Source: Balneolaceae bacterium (lineage in GTDB: Bacteria > Bacteroidota > Rhodothermia > Balneolales > Balneolaceae). Taken from it: a stretch of 64,000 nt of DNA. The stretch is from contig JAEPNO010000003.1 of NCBI GenBank assembly GCA_017643365.1, forward strand, positions 186,001-250,000, in the 5' to 3' direction. Of the stretch, positions 1 through 8,199 are shown piece by piece. Under the pieces are notes generated by a model. It was not told where the DNA came from and did not search any database. It worked only from the letters and a program-made list of their open reading frames with translations. Positions within the stretch are counted from its first letter, which is position 1; every line of letters begins with the position of its first letter. The position numbers were made by a program, and so were the translations under genes.

Positions 1-759
1 TATAATTATCCGGAAGCACTGGAATTGTACGATCCGCAGGAAAGCTCATCCATAACAAGAAATAATCAGCAGATTGGGGGCACTAAAACATTTACCGACA
101 TTGTAATTGCGCGCAACGAAGGTGAATACGTTATTCCGGAGCAACGATTTGCTTACTACGATCCGGAGTTAAAGCGTTATCGAAACATCACATTACCGAT
201 GCTTACGCTGGATGTAAAGCGCGATCCCCGTTTAGCGAACTCCACCACAACCGAGTATCGCTTTGAAATAACTCCAATGACCGGACTTGCCAATTGGGTG
301 CCTACTTCTAAAAGTCATTTACACACCAAAACCTGGGTTTGGGTACTGCTTTTATTGCCGATTGCAACTTTGGCAGGTGCATTTGTTATCCGTTCGTACA
401 CCGATCGGATGAATAACGATACCGCTTTTGCACGATCACAAAAAGCTAAAGAGAAAGCGTTCGAAACATTAGGTGAGGCTGAAAAAACGGACGATATCAA
501 AACCGGATACCATTTTATAGAAAAAGCATTGGTACAGTTTGTAACAGATAAATTGAATTTACCTCAAGCTGGTTTGTCGATTAAGGAATTAAGCAACGCC
601 ATCGAAGAAAAAGGCGACCGTGAGGCTGCAAAGGAATTAAAGTGGTTGCTAGACAAATGTGAGACCATTTCATACGCGCCAAACACTTCTCAAGAAGGAT
701 TGAATGCCGATATCGAACGGGCGAAAGTACTCATTAAAAAAGTGGGTAAAATCGCATGA
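1..759 (+). CDS. batD: BatD-like protein, C-terminal part (5' end outside window)
   Basis: The reading frame is open from base 1, so the gene is truncated by the window edge and about 252 C-terminal residues are visible. The visible part has the end of a beta-sandwich repeat, then one membrane segment (WVWVLLLLPIATLAGAFVIR, near residue 115), then a cytoplasmic helical tail. This is the layout of BatD, the membrane protein of the Bat (aerotolerance) operon found with MoxR and von Willebrand A proteins. It overlaps the next gene by four bases (ATGA), and that gene looks like BatE, which supports the call. The first apparent start (TTG at 25) is not the real one. Confidence 0.8.
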   Translation, partial: YNYPEALELYDPQESSSITRNNQQIGGTKTFTDIVIARNEGEYVIPEQRFAYYDPELKRYRNITLPMLTLDVKRDPRLANSTTTEYRFEITPMTGLANWVPTSKSHLHTKTWVWVLLLLPIATLAGAFVIRSYTDRMNNDTAFARSQKAKEKAFETLGEAEKTDDIKTGYHFIEKALVQFVTDKLNLPQAGLSIKELSNAIEEKGDREAAKELKWLLDKCETISYAPNTSQEGLNADIERAKVLIKKVGKIA

Positions 760-1526
760 GAATACCGGCACTTCTACTTTGTTTGATTTGGCTAGTTGGA
801 TCAGCGGAAACCAACGCACGACAAAATGCACAGATTATGTTTGATCAGGCAAATACCCTGCTCGAAGAAAATGATTTTATGGGTGCACTCGATTCCTATC
901 GAAATATTGTAGAAATCGGAGAGGTTTCCGGTCCCTTATTTTTAAATATGGGCATTGCAGCTATGGAAATCGACTCGATGGGCTTGGCTAAATATTACTT
1001 TCTAAAAGCTCAGCGCTTCTCGGTAACTGAAGAAAAAGCTTCCGAAGCTCTCGATTATGTATCCTCTCAGTTTAGCAGGCAATCAGCCATTCTGCCAAAA
1101 TTACCTTGGGATCGAGCCGTTGATCGCCTTAAAGTAGAAGTGGGTGCTACTTTTATTTTTATTCTAGGCTTTGGTATGATTTCGATTTCAGTGATTGTGA
1201 TTATCCTAAGCTGGTTCAATAAAGTGTCTATCCCTCGCAAAAACACTGTAATCGGCATCGCAACTGCATTAAGCATATTTATCGTTTCCTTGGCTTTTTA
1301 TGTTGATTATGTGGATCAGCGCTATAAAGAAGGCGTTATTATCGATAAAGAAATCCCGGTTAGAAGCGCCCCCAATGAGAATGCCGATTTGGTAAGTATC
1401 GCCTACGAAGGATATTCAATCACAGTAGATGCTTTTAGTAGTGAAAAAGCCGCCGGATGGTATTACATTCGTCTTGGAAACGGTCAATTCGGGTGGGTAA
1501 AAACGCCCGGATCGAAATTACTTTAA
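756..1526 (+). CDS. batE: BatE-like TPR and SH3-domain membrane protein
   Basis: This 256-residue protein starts with a signal peptide (residues 1-22), then TPR-like helices (about 25-105), two membrane segments (about 130-152 and 163-182) and a C-terminal bacterial SH3-like domain (about 195-256, with RSAPNENADLV and GWVKTPGS). This order matches BatE, the last gene of many Bat operons in Bacteroidota. The start overlaps the batD stop, which suggests coupled translation. A role in envelope stress tolerance is inferred from the family; the sequence does not show a biochemical activity. Confidence 0.8.
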   Translation: MRIPALLLCLIWLVGSAETNARQNAQIMFDQANTLLEENDFMGALDSYRNIVEIGEVSGPLFLNMGIAAMEIDSMGLAKYYFLKAQRFSVTEEKASEALDYVSSQFSRQSAILPKLPWDRAVDRLKVEVGATFIFILGFGMISISVIVIILSWFNKVSIPRKNTVIGIATALSIFIVSLAFYVDYVDQRYKEGVIIDKEIPVRSAPNENADLVSIAYEGYSITVDAFSSEKAAGWYYIRLGNGQFGWVKTPGSKLL

Positions 1527-1546
1527 CGTTTTAAAACCTATTTATC

Positions 1547-2920
1547 ATGAGCAAGTCGCAAGCTTATATCGACGCCAACCAACAAAAATTTTTAGACGAA
1601 CTTTTTGAACTACTTCGCATCCCAAGTGTAAGTACTGATTCAACCAAAAAAGGTGAAATCCAAAAAGCGGCAAACTTCTTGCTCAATCAGTTGGAATCGT
1701 TGAATTTGAATCGGGTTGAGTTGTTCGAAACGCCAGGCAACCCTATCGTTTATGGCGAGCATTGTCCACACAACGACAAGCCAACGGTGCTAATTTATGG
1801 CCATTACGATGTGCAGCCTTCCGATCCTGATGATCTTTGGGATACGCCCGCTTTTGAGCCAACGGTGAAAGATGGAAACATTTATGCACGTGGCGCCAGC
1901 GATGATAAAGGTCAGGCTTACACACACGTTAAAGCATTGGAATCGTTTGTTAAATCGGGCGAAGATATTCCTGTAAATGTGAAGATTATTCTGGAAGGAG
2001 AAGAAGAAATCGGATCGCCAAATCTGGTGCCGTTTATCAATCAGCATAAAGATATGCTCACTTGCGATATGGTTCTGATTTCCGATACTGCCATGTTCGG
2101 AAAAGATCAGCCTTCGATCACTTATGGCCTGCGTGGACTTGCCTACATGGAAGTGGAAGTGGTTGGCCCAAATCGTGATTTACATTCCGGTGTGTACGGT
2201 GGTGCAGTTGAGAATCCGCTAAATGTGCTTTGCGAGATGATCGCTAAGATGAAAGACGAAAACGGCGTGATCCAAATTCCCGGATTTTATGACAAAGTGA
2301 TTCCATTAACCAAAGCCGATCGCGAAGCCTCCGCTGCTCTTCCTTTCGATGAAGAAGCTTACAAAAAATCGCTCGATATCGAAGCTGTTCATGGCGAAAA
2401 AGGATATACAACTTTAGAACGAGCTTCTGCCCGACCAACGCTTGATGTGAATGGAATCTGGGGCGGTTACACCGGCGAAGGCGCTAAAACAGTGCTTCCA
2501 TCCAAAGCGAACGCAAAAATCAGTATGCGCTTGGTGCCCGATCAGGACCCAAAAGAAATCGCGAAATTATTCACCGAATATTTCCATTCCATTGCTCCGG
2601 ATACCGTAAAAGTGAAGGTAACCGAGCATCATGGTGGACATGCATCCATCACCAACTTAGACTTCTACGGACTAAAAGCAGCCGCCAAAGCTTTCGAGGA
2701 TGTCTTTGAAAAAGAGGTGCTTTTTTCACGCGAAGGAGGCTCGATTCCGATCGTAGCCGATTTCAAGAAAATACTTGGTGTAGAATCAATTCTTATGGGA
2801 TTTGGATTGACCAGTGATGCGATACACTCGCCAAACGAGAAATTCTCGATACAAGATTTCCATCGTGGAATTAAGACTTCAGCAAGGTTTTTTGAGTTGT
2901 TGCCTGAGTATGTTGATTAA
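1547..2920 (+). CDS. M20 family dipeptidase/metallopeptidase
   Basis: A 457-residue zinc peptidase of the M20 family (carnosinase/DapE-like dipeptidases). The metal ligands are visible: His86 and Asp88 in GHYDVQP, bridging Asp119 in RGASDDKG, the catalytic Glu pair in EGEEEIGS (about 152-154), and a late His in SDAIHSPNE. The insert near residues 200-320 fits the dimerization (lid) domain, including DLHSGVYGG. No signal peptide is present, so it should act in the cytoplasm on short peptides. It lies 20 bases after the Bat genes and may be read through from them. The exact substrate cannot be told. Confidence 0.9.
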   Translation: MSKSQAYIDANQQKFLDELFELLRIPSVSTDSTKKGEIQKAANFLLNQLESLNLNRVELFETPGNPIVYGEHCPHNDKPTVLIYGHYDVQPSDPDDLWDTPAFEPTVKDGNIYARGASDDKGQAYTHVKALESFVKSGEDIPVNVKIILEGEEEIGSPNLVPFINQHKDMLTCDMVLISDTAMFGKDQPSITYGLRGLAYMEVEVVGPNRDLHSGVYGGAVENPLNVLCEMIAKMKDENGVIQIPGFYDKVIPLTKADREASAALPFDEEAYKKSLDIEAVHGEKGYTTLERASARPTLDVNGIWGGYTGEGAKTVLPSKANAKISMRLVPDQDPKEIAKLFTEYFHSIAPDTVKVKVTEHHGGHASITNLDFYGLKAAAKAFEDVFEKEVLFSREGGSIPIVADFKKILGVESILMGFGLTSDAIHSPNEKFSIQDFHRGIKTSARFFELLPEYVD

Positions 2921-3001
2921 TCATTGAAAACCATATAATGAACACGCTCCCAAATAGTTAGCTGAGGGAAAGTATTTTAAAACAAACTTATTATTCCAAC
3001 G

Positions 3002-3400
3002 ATGGCCAATCAAATTTTTGTAAACGTACACGTAGCTGATTTACCGAAATCCAGGGCTTTTTATGAAACCTTAGGCTTTTCTATCAACGAGCAGTTTTCT
3101 GATGACACTGCCGCTTGTGTTGTAATTTCTGATCACATTTTTGTGATGTTACTAACCCACGATAAATTCAGCCAGTTTACCTCGAAAGAAATTTCTGATG
3201 CACACAAATCTGCCGAAGTTCTGAATGCTTTATCCATAGATTCGAAAGAAGAAGTAAATCGAATAGCTGATGCTGCCGTGAATGCCGGTGGCACTGAAGG
3301 CAAGTCACAAGATCATGGTTTTATGTACTCGAGATCATTCGCGGATCTGGATGGCCACATTTGGGAACTAGTTTGGATGGACATGAGCGCAATGGGGTGA
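3002..3400 (+). CDS. VOC (glyoxalase/bleomycin-resistance fold) protein
   Basis: A 132-residue protein with the vicinal-oxygen-chelate fold pattern: N-terminal FVNVHVADLPKSRAFYETLG, and a C-terminal FADLDGHIWELVWMD that carries the usual His/Glu metal-site region. This subgroup (YaeR/PhnB-like lactoylglutathione lyase relatives) is common in Bacteroidota, usually with unknown substrate. It stands alone, with an 81-base gap from the peptidase gene. Confidence 0.85.
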   Translation: MANQIFVNVHVADLPKSRAFYETLGFSINEQFSDDTAACVVISDHIFVMLLTHDKFSQFTSKEISDAHKSAEVLNALSIDSKEEVNRIADAAVNAGGTEGKSQDHGFMYSRSFADLDGHIWELVWMDMSAMG

Positions 3401-3525
3401 GCTTCCATTTAGCGCTTACACGAAAGCCATACGCTTCACATTTACATTCGGATTTATACTAATTGTTGATTAGTGGTGATTTATTTTTCACTTTATTATT
3501 TAACGGCGGGTAAAAATTAAATTCA

Positions 3526-3765
3526 ATGACTGTTAAAAAGAAGCTCATAGAATTAATAAACGATGTTCAAGATGAACGTGTGTTGGAATCGTATTATCAA
3601 TTATTAAAACCATTGCACAATCAAACTTTAAGGGCTAACTGGTCTAAACTAAATACCACAGAGTTGGATGAGCTTTTGATCTCGTATGATGAAAGTTTTA
3701 ATTCTGATAATTTAGTTCCCCATTCTTCTGTAATGGAAAAAGCAACAAAGTGGGACGACAAATAG
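3526..3765 (+). CDS. Small antitoxin-like protein (possible partner of a RelE/ParE toxin)
   Basis: A 79-residue acidic, helical protein (MTVKKKLIELINDVQDER...) with no clear family motif. It resembles antitoxin or 'addiction module component' proteins in length and composition. The main support is context: its 3' end overlaps the start of a frame that reads like a RelE/ParE toxin N-terminus (3750-3875), as in normal antitoxin-toxin pairs. The antitoxin role is inferred. Confidence 0.55.
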   Translation: MTVKKKLIELINDVQDERVLESYYQLLKPLHNQTLRANWSKLNTTELDELLISYDESFNSDNLVPHSSVMEKATKWDDK

Positions 3766-3875
3766 TATGGACGAAACGAGCTTCAGAGAAATTTGAGGAA
3801 GTCTCAATTGCTGCCTTAGTAAGGACAATTCATGAATTGTCCTTACGCTCCAACATAGGATGGCTTTCTAATTAA
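3750..3875 (+). pseudogene. Truncated RelE/ParE-type toxin remnant
   Basis: From a GTG at 3750, overlapping the upstream gene by 16 bases, the frame reads VGRQIVWTKRASEKFEEV. This matches the usual start of RelE/ParE toxins (beta strand, then WTxxAxxxF in the first helix). After about 20 residues the frame enters the 28-bp palindrome at 3819-3846 and ends at 3875, so only about 41 of the expected 90-100 codons remain. A toxin cut down to its first strand and helix should be inactive. The palindrome lies exactly where homology is lost, which suggests it inserted or replaced the rest of the gene. Confidence 0.55.
3819..3846. repeat. Perfect 28-bp palindrome
   Basis: The left half is GTAAGGACAATTCA and the right half is its exact reverse complement, with no loop. 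A related degenerate copy is at 19258-19285, and a palindrome of the same length and layout (GTA..GAC....CA, then its complement) is at 22359-22386. This points to a dispersed palindromic element of the REP kind. There is no T-run after it, so it is not a standard terminator. Confidence 0.85.
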
Positions 3876-3905
3876 GAAACATATCCTCACAATATAGCTC
3901 GAACC

Positions 3906-5378
3906 CTAAAACTCCTGCTCGTATTCAATAGGTCGATTCGCCTCGAAGTCATACAGAGTTAGCTGTCGAAGATTATAATATCCCTGCCAATATCGGCGAA
4001 GTGCCTGAATGTAATTTTGAGTAGCTCGATCTTTTTCACTTTGGGCGATAAATAAGTTGGTGATATCAATCTTGCCGATGAGATACCGGTTTTTAGCTAC
4101 ATCGTAACGTCGGGCTGCAATATCATTCGAAATACGCGCCAACTCCACCTGATCCCGTAGCTGTAAAAACTCCCGAACGGTACTGCGCACACTCAACTCG
4201 AATTGCAATTTTTGATACGCAATGGTATTGGCCGTTTCCTGCTGTTGATTTCTTGCCGACCTGATCTCAGCTTTATTTTTGCCCCAATTAAAAATCGGAA
4301 TCTCGAAACCGACCGTGAAAAACTGTCTATTTTCAGGATCTTCGTAAAGCTCTGAAATCTCCGGGGATGATTGATTCAATCCATAGCTCGCTCTTACGTT
4401 GGCTGAAAATCCCGTGTTTTTAGCCGCCTGATCGTACGCTTGATCGGCCAAAATGCGATTCAAATCAAACAACAAACTGGTGGAGTTATTTTCGGTTGCC
4501 AAACGCTGAGCTTTGTCTACATCCACATCAAATGCCTCAGCCACATCAGGCACTGTTATTTCGATGTCTTCGGCGTCATCCAGCCCTAACAGCGCTTTAA
4601 AATTCTCGATCGCTCGTTCGTAATTCAATGTGGCAGTAGTTAACGAAGCTCGTGCATTTCTAAACTCCAATTCACTTTGCAGCAATTCGTTTTCAGCGAT
4701 ACTTCCAACCTGAAATCGTCCTTGCGAGATGTTAAAAATGGAATCATTTACCATAACATTAAACTCGGCCGCTTCCACATTTATCCGTGAGAGTAACAAA
4801 TCGAAGTAGCTTTCGGTAACTGTAGTGGACAATTCCTCCATGTCCTCCACATATTGCTTTTTCGCAATCTTAAAGCGTAGTGGCTCGGTTTTATTTTGCC
4901 ATTTCAAACTGTTGAATTGAAACAAAGGCTGATTGATGCTTGCCACCAGCGGAGTGCTTTGCCACAAATAGGTGTTTTCTCCGGTAAATATTCCAAGCCG
5001 CGTAATCCCCGACGATAGTGACAACCGTCCACCAGTTGGCAGAATATTCTGATCGATAGACAAAGCCGCCGAGGCCTCTGATTGTGTTCTGGATGAAAAG
5101 GTTACGGTACCGTCGTCTAGTACATTCGAAAATATCGATTTATTGTAATTAGGAGCATCACCGGAAAGACTCAAACTCGGATACAAATCAGCTTGGAATG
5201 ATGAGTATCTCCATTTAGCCGATAGTACGGAAAAGCGAGCAGCCCTCGAAAGCGGACTATTTTGCTTGGCGTATTCAATACTCGATTCAAGTGTAAATAC
5301 CAAAGATTGTGCCGTTGCCTGGGACGAAAATCCCCCAATGAAAATGCCTAGTAAAACGTAAAATGTAGATTTATTCAT
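3906..5378 (-). CDS. TolC-family outer-membrane efflux protein
   Basis: A 490-residue protein with a signal peptide (cleavage near ATAQ-SLVFT) and two repeated long helical halves typical of the outer-membrane efflux (OEP/TolC) family. It is the last gene of an adaptor-permease-TolC operon on the - strand, and its start overlaps the permease stop by eight bases. It should form the outer-membrane channel of this export system. The substrate is unknown; MacB-type pumps handle macrolides, lipopeptides or peptides in other bacteria. Confidence 0.9.
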   Translation of the reverse strand: MNKSTFYVLLGIFIGGFSSQATAQSLVFTLESSIEYAKQNSPLSRAARFSVLSAKWRYSSFQADLYPSLSLSGDAPNYNKSIFSNVLDDGTVTFSSRTQSEASAALSIDQNILPTGGRLSLSSGITRLGIFTGENTYLWQSTPLVASINQPLFQFNSLKWQNKTEPLRFKIAKKQYVEDMEELSTTVTESYFDLLLSRINVEAAEFNVMVNDSIFNISQGRFQVGSIAENELLQSELEFRNARASLTTATLNYERAIENFKALLGLDDAEDIEITVPDVAEAFDVDVDKAQRLATENNSTSLLFDLNRILADQAYDQAAKNTGFSANVRASYGLNQSSPEISELYEDPENRQFFTVGFEIPIFNWGKNKAEIRSARNQQQETANTIAYQKLQFELSVRSTVREFLQLRDQVELARISNDIAARRYDVAKNRYLIGKIDITNLFIAQSEKDRATQNYIQALRRYWQGYYNLRQLTLYDFEANRPIEYEQEF

Positions 5379-6726
5379 GGCGTAAAGCGTGTACCGGATC
5401 TTGTTGTGCTGCTCGTTTTGCCGGGAAATACCCGAATGTTATGCCGATCAATGTGGCAACCCCGAATGAGATAAAAATCGACATGGGAGTTACAATGGTT
5501 TTAATATCGGCGGTGTATTCAATGGCAATCCCGAAGCCTATCCCCAAAATGATTCCAAGTATGCCGCCCGTGATGCTAATGGTTAGTGCCTCGGTTAAAA
5601 ACTGAAGTTCGATATCTTTTTTCTGTGCCCCAACGGCCATCCGAACCCCAATTTCGCGATAGCGTTCTACCACCGAAGCCAGCATGATGTTCATAATTCC
5701 GATTCCACCCACAATCAGCGAAATGGAAGCAATGGAGGATAGCACGATGTTGAAAATTCGCTTGGTGCGTTGTTCTTGTTGGAGGAGTTGCTCAGGTACA
5801 ATTATCTCAAAATCGACCACTCCGTTATGCCGCCGGGTTAACATTCGTGAAAGCACATCCGCTATGGGAGCGCTGTAACGGGTATCAGAAACGGTAACAA
5901 TGAGTTTGTCTAACTGATGATAATTTTCATCTACTTGTTCTTCTTCGTCTCCACCCCCAAACATAAAAACCCGCATTCCGCTACCGGCCGTCAAATCGAG
6001 ATCATCTTTTGTAATAAGCCCTCTGTTTTTAAATCGCAGTAATATGGTTGATGCAGGCGAAAATATATCCAGATTATAATTTCGAATACCAAGGCTTTCA
6101 ATGCTCTCGGTACTCAATTCTTTTCTTTCCAGCACACCTACAACGGTTAACCAGATATTTCCCACTTTTATTTGTTGCCCGATGGGATCATCGCCGGCAA
6201 AAAACTTTGCTCTTACATCTGAACCAATTATACAAACCGATGCTGAGTTTTCGACTTGCTGAGCAGTGAATGAACTACCATTTTGAATCTCGAAATTATT
6301 GATTTGAAAATAATCTTCAGTAACACCAACTACTTTACCTGTTCGAATCCGGCCGCTTCGGATAAAGGTTGTTTCAAATACGATTTCCGGACTGATATAC
6401 TCAATCTCGGGAATTACATTTTTAATGCTATACAGATCTTGCAGGTTAAGTCCCGGCGAGTATTTCTTCTGCTCGCCATTTGAGGGAGAATCGGACGAGA
6501 GCTCTGCTTCAAACTGTTCCATCACAGGTTGAATAATCACATTATTGGTGCCAAGCAATTCCATTTGGGCTAAAATCTCTTGTTGGGCCCCGGTACCGAT
6601 TGCGAGCATTGCAATTACTGATGCCACCCCGAAAATAATCCCCAAAGAAGTAAGTAAGGCTCTTAGTTTGTTTCGTTGAATTGCCTCGATGGCAATTTCG
6701 TAGTTGTAGAATATCTTTTGAAGCAA
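5371..6726 (-). CDS. MacB-like ABC transporter permease (FtsX domain)
   Basis: This 451-residue permease has one N-terminal membrane segment (about 22-45), a large periplasmic MacB_PCD domain (about 46-320) and three C-terminal membrane segments with the FtsX signature (GGIGIMNIMLASVVERYREIG, given here as two adjoining pieces: GGIGIMNIML and ASVVERYREIG). It lacks the ATP-binding domain that is fused in E. coli MacB, and no separate MacB-type ATPase lies next to it. It sits between the adaptor gene (12 bases away) and the TolC gene. The ATPase must be encoded elsewhere. Confidence 0.9.
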   Translation of the reverse strand: MLQKIFYNYEIAIEAIQRNKLRALLTSLGIIFGVASVIAMLAIGTGAQQEILAQMELLGTNNVIIQPVMEQFEAELSSDSPSNGEQKKYSPGLNLQDLYSIKNVIPEIEYISPEIVFETTFIRSGRIRTGKVVGVTEDYFQINNFEIQNGSSFTAQQVENSASVCIIGSDVRAKFFAGDDPIGQQIKVGNIWLTVVGVLERKELSTESIESLGIRNYNLDIFSPASTILLRFKNRGLITKDDLDLTAGSGMRVFMFGGGDEEEQVDENYHQLDKLIVTVSDTRYSAPIADVLSRMLTRRHNGVVDFEIIVPEQLLQQEQRTKRIFNIVLSSIASISLIVGGIGIMNIMLASVVERYREIGVRMAVGAQKKDIELQFLTEALTISITGGILGIILGIGFGIAIEYTADIKTIVTPMSIFISFGVATLIGITFGYFPAKRAAQQDPVHALRHE

Positions 6727-6738
6727 AGCGACTCCTGA

Positions 6739-7998
6739 TTATCGGTTGGTGATTAGATCGCTAAGCATTGCCCGCTCTATTCCGGTTGTATCCTCAGGAA
6801 CGGTAAGAAATAACTCATCTGATGCTGCAACTCCACGGTGAATAATTACAGCGTTTTCGTTCATTGCGCCCAGTTCAACCTGCTGCATAATGGTTGAAAC
6901 CCCGCTCTTTTTAAATACATAATTCAGGGAATCTACCGTATGCACGGCTTCAAGTGGCGCGAACAAAACGTCTTCAAAAGTATCAATAATGATGCGATTG
7001 CTGGTAGTCATAGCAGGACGTAAAAGGCTATCATTTTCATTCACCTCTATCACTACCTCGAATACTTTCGAATCGTAATTTTTGCGCTGCTCGCCAATAT
7101 TGGCAACATCAACCACAAAGCCCGAAAGTTTCTTATCGGCCACTGCATCAAGACCAAGTTCTACGTTTTGCCCCACTTCAATTTTCTGAATGTCAACCTC
7201 ATTGATGTACGTCACCGATTCCATCACCGAAAAATCAGGCAATTCAGCTACCACCGGATTCCATGCACTCACCTGGCCGCCTTCGGTTACTTTAGTTCCG
7301 TCCCAATTTCTGCGATATATAAGCATCCCCTGATCAGGCGCATAAATCGTAAACTGGCTCATCAGATCTCTGATCTTAGTGAGCTCATTCTGGCGTTTTG
7401 CCAGTTCGGCTTCCACTTCACTAAGCTTAGCTTCCGCTTGTTTTACTTTGGTTTGATAATTCTTGGTTTCCTGAGCCAGCTGGCGTTTCGCTCGGTCTAA
7501 TTCGATCTCGGCTTGGCGTTGCACTGCCGGTGATTCATATTTTGATTGATCTACGGCAATTTCGCGTTCTTCCAGTGCAAACGTTAGGTTGATAAGATTA
7601 TCCCGGGCTTGCGAAAGTTCTAAGGTACTGTCGAGTTGAGCTTGCGTTACCTGCGATTGTGCAGATTGAAGATCGAGCTGAACATCCTGCATTTTGCCCA
7701 TTATCTCTGATCGATCCAGCTCAGCGATAAAGTCGCCCTGTTTTACGATGGTGCCTTCGGGAATCAGACGCTGAATGGTCATGTTATTTATGCGAAATTC
7801 ACGAATACCTTGCGGCCCCATAATTTCTTTCGAGTTCTTTGCCCGGAGCTCTCCGGTGGTAACTACATCAACAACAAACTCACCAACCGACGGTTTCACA
7901 TACAAATCAGAGGTACCGGTTTCTCCCGAACTATTCACAAACCAAACCCCAACGATGATAATGGCAACCCCAATTGCTACAATTAACTGTTTCTTCAT
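6739..7998 (-). CDS. Periplasmic adaptor (HlyD/MacA-like membrane fusion protein)
   Basis: A 419-residue protein with an N-terminal membrane anchor (residues 3-22), a lipoyl/barrel-sandwich half, a long coiled-coil hairpin (about 95-215, rich in Q, A, L, E and K) and a beta-barrel/membrane-proximal C-terminal part. This is the standard layout of efflux adaptors that bridge an inner-membrane permease and a TolC channel. It is the first gene of the three-gene - strand operon. The upstream gap of about 200 bases is AT-rich and could hold the promoter, but no clear TAnnTTTG box was found. Confidence 0.9.
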   Translation of the reverse strand: MKKQLIVAIGVAIIIVGVWFVNSSGETGTSDLYVKPSVGEFVVDVVTTGELRAKNSKEIMGPQGIREFRINNMTIQRLIPEGTIVKQGDFIAELDRSEIMGKMQDVQLDLQSAQSQVTQAQLDSTLELSQARDNLINLTFALEEREIAVDQSKYESPAVQRQAEIELDRAKRQLAQETKNYQTKVKQAEAKLSEVEAELAKRQNELTKIRDLMSQFTIYAPDQGMLIYRRNWDGTKVTEGGQVSAWNPVVAELPDFSVMESVTYINEVDIQKIEVGQNVELGLDAVADKKLSGFVVDVANIGEQRKNYDSKVFEVVIEVNENDSLLRPAMTTSNRIIIDTFEDVLFAPLEAVHTVDSLNYVFKKSGVSTIMQQVELGAMNENAVIIHRGVAASDELFLTVPEDTTGIERAMLSDLITNR

Positions 7999-8199
7999 AA
8001 TAAGTAAGACTTTACTTGTATTTTTATTTCCCGAATATTCTTATAGTCTAGATGAATTACAACTAGTAATTCCAGAACACGGTTAATGCTAAGTTTAACA
8101 CGCTCCGCAATTAAAGACGTTACCGAGATTTAAAAAGTTGTTCTTTTAAATGTACTTAATTGTAAAAAAGTACAAATATTACGAACAGCACCGGCAAGA

